Source: Salminus brasiliensis | Taxonomy: Eukaryota; Chordata; Actinopteri; Characiformes; Bryconidae | NCBI RefSeq assembly: GCF_030463535.1 | Contig: NC_132892.1 | Location: forward strand, 32,976,932 to 33,040,931 | Reading direction: 5' to 3' | DNA length: 64,000 nucleotides | Program-made: the position numbers and the translations under genes | Notes under the pieces: generated by a model | Seen by the model: only the letters and a program-made list of their open reading frames with translations | The model's database searches: none | What the model was told of the DNA's origin: nothing | In this document: positions 36,401-45,976 of the stretch, piece after piece | How the letters are laid out: every line of letters begins with the position of its first letter | How positions within the stretch are numbered: position 1 is the stretch's first letter

Positions 36401-38601
36401 TTAACAAATCAATCATGAAATCCTATAAAAATCATTTGAAATAATTTTAAGACTATAAGAGTACCTGCACAGTAAGCTGCATTGCAGGTGTTTGGCCTGA
36501 CAAACTCATAGACAGAATAGTTTCCTAGGCATGCTTTGACTCGAATCGACACAGACCATGAACAGCAGTTATTCCCATAACTACCACAGGTCTGGCGGGA
36601 GACAATTCCATCTGCTATCTGAGGATGTGAACCATTGAGCCAAAATGCGACATAAGTGCCACATCTGTAACTATTAATGCAGCTCTCTGGCATCCGGATG
36701 TTCATTCCATAATACAGCAGCCGGTACCAGCCGTTCCAGTTGAACTTGCTGTCACAGATCCACAATTGAGTAGCATTAGTGGCTCTCCAGGGTTGATCTA
36801 GAACAGTGTAGCTGTTGCAGGGATCTTCAACAGTAGCTGTTGTTGAAACCAATATGATATTTATCAATGGTGAGGAAGACCATTTTCCACAGAAGTGTTT
36901 CAACACTGAGCTACACAAGATTATTACCACTCAACCATAGCTTTTTTTTGAAGAGTAAAAACCATAACATAGTAATCATACCACTAATTAAAAAGCTTGT
37001 TTTATTTATTAAAAGCTTTCATTTATTATGAAATGTTGTTTCTTGTTTTTTCTCCACTAAACAACTGTATTTGCATTACAAATAAAGAATATAATTATGA
37101 ATAAACAACATAATATATGTAATATATATTCATAAAGTATGAAAGCAGTTAAAATTGTAAAAATTTGACTTTAAACAGTACTTACTTGCAGCACTGCTAT
37201 TTGTTATTGCAGTTAGTATGATGACAGGGACCCCTGGTGGAAAGATAAAGGAATGACTGTCTGCTCACTGTTACAGATGATTTGTATAGATTGTGAATGC
37301 ATTTGGACCCTAACCTTACTATTGATATTTCTGTTAGGCTATGGCTTTATTCATTTTTAAATTATGTCTTTCTTAATGCAACAATCATGTGTAATGCTTA
37401 AACAATGAAGGTGAGGGATTCATTACGTGAATCAAAAACATATTTGTAAAAAATAGTCACTGTCTGGTCACTGTTCAGATATGATGTTGAAGTGGGGTCA
37501 AATAATTAATGAAAATATTTTTTAGTTCATTTAGTTCATGTTTTATTATGTATCATGGTGGAACACACCTACCTGCAAGCATAAAATCATAAAATTCGAA
37601 ATCATTTTATGTAATTTTTTAGAAATCTACTGACAATTCAAGTGCATCCAAAAAAATCAGTTAATCAGTTATAAATATATTTCTTTTATCATGGAACCAG
37701 TTAAATCAGGTTTAGAGTGAAATATCATTCTTAATATCATCTAAATATCATCATTGTCAATATTTACAATTTGAGGTCAGTTTAATCATTCTGTAAGCAG
37801 TTTAAGAAACACGAGCTAAAGTGAACAACTCCAGTCCTAGATGGAGTTGGGCCAGTCTCCAGCTAAATTTAGTAGTTGCCCCAGTTAAACACACCAGATT
37901 TGACTAATTACCAGGCAACGCGAGTAAGTATAAGTAAGACAACTACCAAATCTCTCAGGAGATCGTCTCTCCAGGACTGAAGTTATGCCCAAGCTTCTCT
38001 CTCTTTTCCTCTAGCAGCAACATTGTGCAATTGTTTAGCAGGGATTCATATATATTATCATTACATTCACACATATAAAGTTTCACTCCATTCCACTCAA
38101 CTCCTTCTTGCTGCGTAAGTTGGTGCATTTTTTGTCAATAGTTATAAAGACAAACGATCCTTTTAAAGTAAAAAGGTTTTATAATATTGAACCTGAACTT
38201 TCAAACTTATAGTTCAAACACTACAAATTCATAACTATTAAATCTATTAAGTTGAAAATTGTGCATGCTTGTTTGGGTAAAACTGCTGTTTTGCCAGAAT
38301 TGTGTAAATTGGGTTGTGGAAGTACAAGGTGAAGCTCACTGTAGATAAATGGGTCTTAATATTAACAACAAATAAAATATTAATTTTAATTTACATCATT
38401 AAAACATGAATATGGCTTCAGAAATAAACACAGCTGAAAATGAGTATTACTAAGACAGGTATAAAGAGTAATGTTACAGTAAAGCTAAATGAGGTCTTTA
38501 CTCAAGCATCTGAAATCTTGTACAGTTTTTCCACTTGAACTACTGAATATAAATAAATACTCACAAGTCAAAAGAATGATTGTATTTGTGTTCATTTTCA
38601 T
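22793..38601 (-). CDS. Adhesion GPCR with three D8C domains, gene 1 (ADGRE-like)
   Basis: I splice about 20 exons giving about 1,090 residues. Signal: 38565-38601 and 37186-37233 (NTIILLT/WVPVIILTAI); a 5' UTR acceptor lies at 38661-38662. D8C-1 36465-36836; linker 36320-36379; D8C-2 33667-34083; D8C-3 32113-32499; linker 31673-31744; Thr-rich stalk from 30886 down (3' end unresolved). GAIN: 30222-30253, 30048-30125, 29744-29930, 29245-29358, 27211-27392. GPS 26663-26830 (SCVYWKN, EDGCYLL, CSSEHLSTFAL, cleavage between L and S). 7TM: 24506-24712 (TM1-2), 23956-24188 (TM3-4), 23697-23763 (ECL2 Cys, WSFLGPV), 23413-23504 (TM5), 23025-23187 (TM6-7, FLNSQQGTFIFLVYC), 22793-22843 (VRQQYRKW tail). 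All resolved junctions keep frame and no stop is present. D8C-1 and D8C-3 have 10 Cys; D8C-2 has 6. D8C is the uromodulin/GP2 module; the 7TM block resembles ADGRE5. A microbial-ligand role is inference. Confidence 0.85.
23196..23292. repeat. (GA)n microsatellite at the TM6-7 exon acceptor
   Basis: On the gene strand this is a (CT)n run that ends about 8 bases before the AG acceptor at 23188-23189, so it acts as the polypyrimidine tract. Gene 2 has the same arrangement at 44538-44578. Confidence 0.88.
23620..23656. repeat. (AAT)n microsatellite in a gene 1 intron
   Basis: A run of AAT units lies in the intron between the TM5 exon and the ECL2 exon. Gene 2 has (ATA)n at 45488-45523, in the next intron upstream. 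Confidence 0.85.
24191..24434. repeat. (GA)n/GACA compound microsatellite at the TM3-4 exon acceptor
   Basis: About 240 bp of GAGAGA with GACA and GGGACA interruptions abut the acceptor: on the gene strand (CT)n runs straight into ctctag|TTGTTGTG at 24188. Gene 2 has a 150-bp version at 45894-46045. Arg-Glu open frames here are artefacts. Confidence 0.92.
25015..26270 (+). repeat. CCTAA-like degenerate array in the GPS/TM1 intron, gene 1
   Basis: About 1.25 kb of imperfect units such as aaaacctaaatcttactcta and cctaagactaacgctttcct make up most of the intron between the GPS exon (26663) and the TM1-2 exon (24712). A larger unit of about 130-160 bp repeats near 25330, 25480, 25620, 25790 and 25930. 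Gene 2 has a shorter related array in the same intron. Lys/Pro-rich open frames are by-products. Confidence 0.8.
27633..29167 (-). mobile_element. Tc1/mariner element D (about 1.53 kb, degenerate), gene 1 intron
   Basis: Inverted ends tcaaaattgttggtacccct and ggggtaccaacaattttgtc enclose a broken transposase. Further in, the aatggtcacagaaataactt block recurs inverted near 29090. Terminal bases are mutated, so boundaries are good to a few bases. It lies in the intron between exons 29245-29358 and 27211-27392. The matching gene 2 intron (49162-49579) is only 418 bp and lacks it, so insertion postdates the gene 1/gene 2 split or was lost from gene 2. Confidence 0.85.
27839..28796 (-). pseudogene. 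Tc1-like transposase, broken (element D)
   Basis: The start (MDQRKRRKELSQ, ATG at 28794-28796) is followed at once by TAG, then IRNKIIDKHVKGKDYK and the HTH region; further frame changes follow. WTDETKMELF (first Asp) and HDNDPK (second) lie in the 28069-28476 segment, and PDLNPIEHLW (Glu) in the 27839-28033 segment, ending SKGCATKN. It is not functional. Confidence 0.85.
30440..30886 (-). repeat. AGT/ACT trinucleotide tract encoding the gene 1 Thr-rich stalk
   Basis: On the gene strand the tract is (ACT/ACN)n and, from the acceptor at 30887-30888, reads VVPTSPTTFATTTTTT and on as Thr with Ala, Ser and Asn (about 100 residues). It is exon and microsatellite at once. A stop closes the frame at 30549-30551, so the exon must end before that. 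A second Thr-rich frame at 30431-30613 may be another exon or decayed repeat. The peptide would be a heavily O-glycosylated stalk between D8C-3 and GAIN. Confidence 0.65.
31923..31951 (-). pseudogene. Vestigial linker exon of gene 1
   Basis: After a normal acceptor (tattag) the sequence reads DVTTAASSD then TAA (31923-31925), with no donor. Gene 2 has the intact version at 51529-51564 (DVTTAAPVSETAG, donor gtac). Gene 1 uses the linker exon at 31673-31744 instead. Confidence 0.6.
34242..34387. repeat. Near-perfect palindrome, about 59-bp arms
   Basis: The left arm 34242-34301 (ending taatggatttgggg) and right arm 34329-34387 (starting ccccaaatccattaat) are reverse complements with about five mismatches, with a 27-bp spacer. 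It lies in the intron between D8C-2 and the linker upstream. Only the right arm has an obvious counterpart in the third copy (about 61495-61550). Confidence 0.8.
34485..34735 (+). repeat. Dispersed repeat containing (CAG)n, copy 2
   Basis: It matches 13290-13610 almost base for base, including tccagccagcacagcgt, the cagcagcag run and ccaaaccaggtgttgatctg. It is intronic in gene 1. Confidence 0.7.
35441..36191 (+). mobile_element. Solo LTR (751 bp) with 5-bp target duplication
   Basis: It begins TGTCAGCCC and ends GCATGACA (short TGTCA...TGACA inverted ends). gtaag occurs on both sides (35436-35440 and 36192-36196). A tattatatta TATA-like tract (about 35637-35678) and a cattaaag poly(A)-like motif near 36121 fit an LTR. 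The paralogous intron of the third copy has ttgtaaggtggatgacag uninterrupted (about 61658), which is the empty site. No internal retroelement genes remain, so it is a solo LTR; Gypsy, BEL or ERV origin cannot be told apart by eye. Confidence 0.85.
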
Positions 38602-39077
38602 TAATCCTTTGCATCAGTATTTCCACTTGCAGACAGCAGCTTAGAACTGTACTCTCTGGCCTGAAATGTAAAATGTTTTTCCTTAAACATCCTTATTTTA
38701 CATATTTTACATAAATAATGTGGTTTGTTGGTTTGTTGAGCATCAGCAACAAAAGACAAGTTCACAAGTTCAAGGAAATACTGAACTTAATTTCCATATA
38801 GGTTTTCATTTTCCTGTTTCTGTTGTATTTACATATTTTTCTTTACAAGCAATGTAGAACAGGACATATTATGTATCTCATTCATATGCTTAAATATGTT
38901 CAAAATACAAAGGTTTTTCGTGGGATCTTAATTGTTTCACATGTTTGTATATGACTTCTGTATTCATATTTGTGTTCTAACACTAAATTGTAAATTACCT
39001 TACAGCTTCAGAGTCTTTGTTTTGTGTAAATGACAAATTATTTTTGTATATAAAAGAATAGATACTATGAACACATT

Positions 39078-40692
39078 CAGTGTATCACAAAAGTGAGTAC
39101 ACCCCTCACATTTCTGCAGATATTTAAGTATACCTTTTCAACACTAACAAAATGACACTTTGACACAATGAAAAGTAGTCTGTGTGCAGCTTATATAACA
39201 GTGTAAATTTATTCTTCCCTCAAAATAACTCAATACACAGCCATTAATGTCTAAACCACCGGCAACAAAATTGAGGACACCCCCAAGAGACTACACCCCT
39301 AAATGTCCAAATTGAGCACTGCTTGTCATTTTCCCTCCAAAATGTCATGTGATTCGTTAGTGTTACTAGGTCTCAGGTGTGCATAGGGAGCAGGTGTATT
39401 AAATTCTGTGGTACAGCTCTCACACTCTCTCATACTGGTCACTGAAAGTTCCAGCATGGCACCTCAGGATCTTAAAAGATGAATTGTTCAGCTACATGAA
39501 GATGGCCAGGGCTACAAGAAGATTGGCAACACCCTGAAACTGAGCTGCAGCACAGTGGCCAAGATCATCCAGCATTTTAAAAGAGCAGGGTCCACTCAGA
39601 ACAGACCTCGCATTGGTCGTCCAAAGAAACTGAGTGCACGTGCTCAGCATCACATGCAAATTCTGTCTTTGAAGGATAGGCGCAGAAGTGCTGTCAGCAT
39701 TGCTGCAGAGATTGAAGAGGTGGGGGGTCAGCCTGTCAGTAATCAGATCATACGCCACGCTACATCAAATTGGTCTGCATAGCTGTCACCCCAGAAGGAA
39801 GCCTCTTCTGAAGTCTGTACACAAGAAAGCCCGTAACCAGTGTGCTGAAGACATGTCAACAAAGGACCTGGATTACTCGAACCATGCCCTATGGTCTGAT
39901 GAGACCAAGATTAATTTGTTTGGTTCAGATGGTCTCAAGCATGTGTGGCAGCAATTAGGTGAAGAGTACAAAGATAAGTGGGTCATGCCTACAGTCAAGC
40001 ATGGTGGTGGGAATGCCATGGTCTGGGGCTGCATGAGTGCAGCAGGTGTTGGGGAGTTACATTTCATTGAGGGACACATGAACTCCAATATGTACTGTGA
40101 AATACTGAAGCAGAGCATGATCCCCTCCCTCCGGAAACTGGGTCGCAGATCAGCGTTCCAGCAGGAAAATGACCTCAAACACACCTCTAAGACAACCACT
40201 GCTTTATTGAAGAGGCTGAGGGTAAAGGTGATGGACTGGCCAAGCATGTCTCCAGACCTAAATCCAATAGAACATCTTTGGGGTATCCTCAAGCGGAAGG
40301 TGGAGGAGCGCAAAGTCTCGAATATCCGCCAGCTCCGTGACGTCGTCATGGAGGAGTGGAAAAGCATTCTAGTGGTAACCTCTGAAGCTCTGGTAAAGTC
40401 CATGCCCAGGACAGTTTAGGCAGTTCTGGAAAATAATGGTGGCCACACAAAATATTGACACTTTCACTAAGGGGTGTACTCACTTTTGTTGCCGGTGGTT
40501 TAGACATTAATGGCTGTATATTAATGGCTGAGTTATTTTGAGGGAAGAATAAATTTACACTGTTATATAATCTGCACACAGACTACTTTTCATTGTGTTT
40601 CATTGTGTAATTTTGTTAGCGTTGTCCCATTAAAAGATATACTTAAATATCTGCAGAAATGTGAGCGGTGTACTCACTTTTGTGATACACTG
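39078..40692 (+). mobile_element. Tc1/mariner element E (1,615 bp, degenerate)
   Basis: The ends are CAGTGTATCACAAAAGTGAG and the inverse (ctcacttttgtgatacactg), with TA on the right (40693-40694) and a mutated left flank. Inner repeats (aaaccaccggcaacaaaa near 39255 and its inverse near 40485) complete the IR/DR structure. It lies about 480 bp upstream of the start codon of gene 1, in the gene 1/gene 2 spacer. Confidence 0.9.
39456..40419 (+). pseudogene. Tc1-like transposase, broken (element E)
   Basis: MAPQDLKR is followed by TGA at 39480. The frame then reads IVQLHEDGQGYKKIGNTLKL and the HTH region to another stop near 39780. A long open segment (39688-40419) covers the catalytic domain: [23 protein letters not shown] and PDLNPIEHLW. 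The second catalytic Asp, normally in QQDNDPKH, is Glu here (QQEND). Two stops or shifts plus this substitution make it inactive. It is the least decayed catalytic domain in the window. Confidence 0.87.
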
Positions 40693-43400
40693 TAACTATA
40701 ACCCAGGCTTAGGTATGTGCTGAAATCAAAAGACTAGTCAAACAGTACAGAAATAGCTTTTATATTCATGAAAATGCACATCCAACAAATGTTAATAAAA
40801 GTAAAAAATCATGTTCAATCAAAAAGGTAAAATCAGTCCATCAGAATATAAAAATCTGAAAAAGTACTTACTTCTTAGTCGGGCCTCGTGTCTGGCCCCC
40901 TTAACTCCCAACCAAACTGGCCCCACCTCCCTTTAGGTTCCAGTTAAAAATATTAACTAATCGATTGGCCCTGGATTATTTAGATGTAAGCTGTGTTTCT
41001 AGAACACCAAATTACCTAAAGAGGACAAAATGACATCAGTCCCTCAAACCTCTAATGATTCGTTATCTTGCATATTCACACAGACAGGTAAACTACAAAC
41101 TGCACATATCATGCTACACAGAAATCCTGAACATATTGTTACCAGAACATTTGTGTTTTCTCCATGGTTTAAACCCTATAGCTTCCCTGTATCCTGTACC
41201 AATAAATCTGGAAGAGTGGACCAATAGAAATGCTCTAAATTACTTAGAATAAATTTTAATTTGACATTAATTTCCATTCAAAGTTAGGATTGTTTTTGCC
41301 TTCTCCTGTAAAGTTGGAGATACGTGTTTTTCATTCGACAGTGACAATATATTTGAACAATAACAATATTTGGAAAATATCTGAACAATAACAATAAAAT
41401 ACAATTGACAAAAATATAATCAAATACAAAATAGGTGAAATAAGTAGCTGTAATAAAATAATACGTACATTTTACATAATGCTTACCATTGCATAATGTT
41501 TAGTGAAAGTAGGACAAGACTCCTAAATTTTACAACAAGTCAAAGGAGTTAATAAGAAACATAAGAAACATGGAAAACAAGGTTGATTGTAAGTGGATTT
41601 GGTCTCATAAGGGATGTATGATCATGAGATGAGATAAACAATGACAAGGTCCATATTCACACCATTTCCTACTTATATAGATACTATTTAACTTTATTTG
41701 CATATGTAAAACTAAACTGCTCCTAGTCTACCTTTCCATAGAGGGTACAGATGGATGATTTGGGTTACAAAACCATAACATATTTAAAATAGTGTTTACT
41801 CACTGTTTGAAGTTGAATATTACATTTCCAGTTCTGTTAAACAGCCCACACACACCTCTTCTCCACCTCGTCCCAAACGTAGAGAATCACTATTAATCAA
41901 GTCATTTTTGAAAGGTCAGTGAAACCCATATGTAGTCTTACTGTAGGTGAAACAGTAAATATATTTATCATGTATTTGTTATGAAGGAGCAACATTTCAG
42001 ACATGATAAAATTGGTAAAGGAAAAACATGGAGCTGTCAAATTGTCATGAACTATTAATTTAAGGAATTTTACTTTCAATCAAGACTCAAGAGATATCCA
42101 ATTGTTTTATTTATTTGTTTTTTTCATTATGTTTTAGCAGTAAACCTATAAGACCACAGTCTCTAAATTAAAATGAAACAGTTAATAAAAATTAAATGCT
42201 AGAATGAAAAGAAGTGAAAAGAAAGTTCACACATTATTACACACATTTTTAACTAGTTAATCTTTTGCACTTCCAAAATTTCAGATATGTCATGATTTCT
42301 AGTAGAATTTAACTGATATTTTAAAGAAATGGACATGCTCCTGATTACAATATACTACAAATGTTTTACCAAACACTGCTTATGTATACTGTCTAAAACA
42401 CTGAACACCAAAATGAACTGTTTACAACAAAGGCCCACTGCAAAATGGGCTTATTATTGAATTCCTCATCAAAGCCTAATTAATATGGCAATACAGCAAT
42501 AAGGGTATACTCTATTCCCACTAAAATTCATACTGTTTATAGATGCTTTTATTCGCTTTCTAAAATAAATAAATACATAAATAAATAAATAAATGGAAAA
42601 CATGTATGGGTCAGTAATTCCAAACAATTTTTAATACACAATATAAATGTAATTTATATTCTTAGACAGAGTAAGTACATGGGAGATGAGTACATTTTGT
42701 AGATGGCATGTTTGGGGGGTTAAGGGCGAGAAGTGTACTTATCGCTGGAGAATAAAACAAAAGAAGAAAAATAAACACAAGGAGAGAGAAGGCAAAACAA
42801 AATAGCATGAGCAGAATAGCTAAAACTAAACTATGAGACATTCAAACATAAAACATTAAAAACATGACAATGTTTGAAGCTCCAAAAATGTGTTAAAAAC
42901 GGTAAAGCTTTATTTGTATAGGACCATTTAGCTTCTTTGCTGATATTTTTTAACTGAACGTTCTGCAGGCTGGGTGCACTACATATTAAGGTGTTATAGA
43001 AGTGGGGCTATCACAGCTGATGAGCTTCTTAAGCCTACATGTTTGTTTGTTCATTCATTAAATTATATGGAGTGCTATAGAATGCATTTATTGGAAAGTT
43101 GCTAAAGCTACTAAATGCACTTTTATAAACAATTTCTTCACTTTAAAGCTAATCCCCACTTTTAGCTCAAGCCGCCTGATGAACTCAATTAAGGTGCAGA
43201 GATAATTTGTTGACAATTAAACCGAACACCTGTATAGAGGGCTATAATGTGGAGGGCTATAGGGTAGAGGGCTATAGTGAGCACATACACTCCCACAGTG
43301 CTGGGCAGCCAACTCCATTGCCCAGGGAGCAGAGAGGGTGAAGGGCCTTGCTAGTATAAAGGGCTATAGTGTAGAGGGCTATTGTGTAGTGTAATGATAG
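40693..43400. other. AT-rich gene 1/gene 2 spacer, no gene seen
   Basis: This AT-rich intergenic region holds no convincing exon. A loose tandem of gagggctatagtg-type units lies at about 43235-43390. The presumed 3' UTR of gene 2 begins further right. Confidence 0.5.
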
Positions 43401-43417
43401 TATAAATAATAAATATA

Positions 43418-43423
43418 TTTATT
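43418..43423 (-). terminator. Candidate poly(A) signal (AATAAA) of gene 2
   Basis: tttatt on the + strand reads AATAAA on the gene strand, about 200 bp past the gene 2 stop at 43620-43622. Confidence 0.45.
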
Positions 43424-43619
43424 GTATATTGTGTATTCATTTATATCCTTAAAAACATTTTAATCTCACACTTAGCCTAATCTTCCGTGAACTGTCTGGA
43501 ACACCATTATTTCAGTGTTAATGGTGAATTATTGAGATATTTTACTGCTGAAGTTCAGCTTCAGTTCGAACGCGAATGTGGAGTTACTTCAGTATCTTCT
43601 AGATGGTTGCTGAAGCTCA

Positions 43620-44535
43620 TCATCTAAACATGCAACAGGAACTCATCCACTTTCTGTACTGCTGCCTGATCTGAAAGTAGATCACATGAGCAGAGAGCAG
43701 GAAGTTAGTTATACACTATATGTCCAAATGTTTGTGGACACCCATTCTAATGAATGTATTCAGCTGCTTTCAGTTGTTGAGACAGGTGTGCAAATGAACA
43801 GATGAGCATGAACCTAATCGGCACCATGCCACAATGCCAGGGTTGGGCTAGAGGGGTATAAAGCCCCCCAGTATTGAGTTGTAGAGCAGTGGAACTGTGT
43901 TTACCATTGGTAGGTCCTGGTAGGTTCTACATTTCACCTGAAAGGGCTGAAAGCTAGAGAGGGATGGAGTGGTGATCACATTTGAAGGATACTTTAATTA
44001 ATCTACCAATATAACTGGATAGGGAAAGATGAAATACTGAATAGATTAGTGAGACTGTAGTTACTGGTCTTTATCAAAATAAGTGAACTGTAGGGATATC
44101 CTACAGAAAATCTGGTCTTTTAGTGTAAATTCAATAGCAAGTGTATCACATTTCGCTCATCTCTTAAAAATGTATTTAATTTATATCATTTACATTTATA
44201 TAATTCTATCCAGCCTACATACAGCCATAGAATAGCGGCAATGATTTTGTCCAAATTTGGATGTCAGAACACAGCCACAATGAACTGCAGTTAGAACTGT
44301 TGTTCAAACAGTTTACCTGATATGCTTAATGTGAGCCAATTTCAGCTTTTATTTATATATTAGTGGCTGACCTCTTGGTTGAGGACACAGTAGACCAGAA
44401 AGATGAAGGTGCCCTGCTGGGAGTTGAGGAAGAGGAAGACCATCTCCAGCACCTTACTGCCATCAATGACGAAACCCAGAATCCAGGGGCAACCGAGGAT
44501 GGCACTCTGAACCAGGGTTTTAAAAACAAGAATTC

Positions 44536-44583
<48 letters not shown>

Positions 44584-45485
44584 ATTAATATATTCTAATA
44601 AAATATAATATATTAATATACATTTGGTTTATATTCATTACATTTTGTAAAGTGTAGAGATTTTAAAGAAGTTCTCAGATTTGTTAGAAAGTGGCAACAG
44701 AATGAATGTGAGCTGTATATTACTTTATCTGTTTTATCTGGGAAAGGTCACTGTTCAGTCGTGCCAGGGCAGATCTCAGGGTGAAGATGACGACGACAAA
44801 GATGATCACATTAATCTGCAAATGTGGTGAAAGTTTATTACAAGGTAAATTCATCTTCTGGAAAAGTCAGAGAACTGCTTGTTAGACATATTTTGCATTG
44901 TTTGGAATTTTTACTGTTTTAATGCAGAAGCATTCTGTGTTTTTTTTTACCCTTTTATTTCATTTTTGTTACATATAACAAAATCTAAAGGTATATACTT
45001 TAATGCAAAAGTATTATTTGATGGTATAACTGATATTCCAATTTTAAATCATATTGTGACAGGAATTATAACTGAAATGTTTAACTCTGAATTCTTATGT
45101 TCATACCTGTTTTAAATGTAACCATTGCTTTCACAAATACAATTAATTGAACATTTTATATATTTGACATAGACACAATTTCAACACATTTTATACCATT
45201 TTTGAAAGGCTTAAACTTCACAGACTAAAATTATTTCAGTGTGTATTATTCCTATCTTAAGGATCCTACTGTTCTTTCTATTTTATAGTAGGGTCAATAC
45301 TTTCAGAATTTACCGTAAGAATAAAACACACAGGACCCAGAAAACTCCACACAAAGTTCCTGTCTGTCTTAATCCAGCATCTGCAAAAAGGAAAACATGA
45401 CCATAAAACTAAATAGAAGAGTAACAAACAGTTCATTTCCCTTTTTATAAATCAGATATTTGGATTAAATATGTGGCTTACCTCT

Positions 45486-45525
<40 letters not shown>

Positions 45526-45912
45526 TTACTTAAAAGTTGACCAAATGAAGTTCCCCTTTTTGGTATGTCATTCAACTATAATAAAGTGTTTCTCAGCTTC
45601 TATGGTTTAACAAATCAACAAACATCTGACAAAACCAACACCTCCTCTGTGAACTCACTGTTCACTGCCGTAACCATCAGGAAACAGTCCAACAGACACG
45701 CCCACCACAACCAGGGGAATAATGTATCCAATCACGATCAGACATTTCCAGCCGAGAATCTCCTTCTGCTTGGATCTAAACTTTGTGAGGTTCTTCACTG
45801 AGATGAAGAGCAGCACAGCTTCAATGAACATCCACACAAAAGCAGAGAGGAAGAGGAAGTGCAGAACACCTGCCAGCACTGCACACAACAACTAGAGAGA
45901 GAGAGAGAGAGC

Positions 45913-45976
<64 letters not shown>

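Noticed and set aside
32042-36930. Separate uromodulin-like genes for each D8C exon
   Set aside because: Each D8C exon is bounded by phase 1 splice sites and joins in frame to linkers, signal and GAIN exons. None has its own start, ZP domain or stop.
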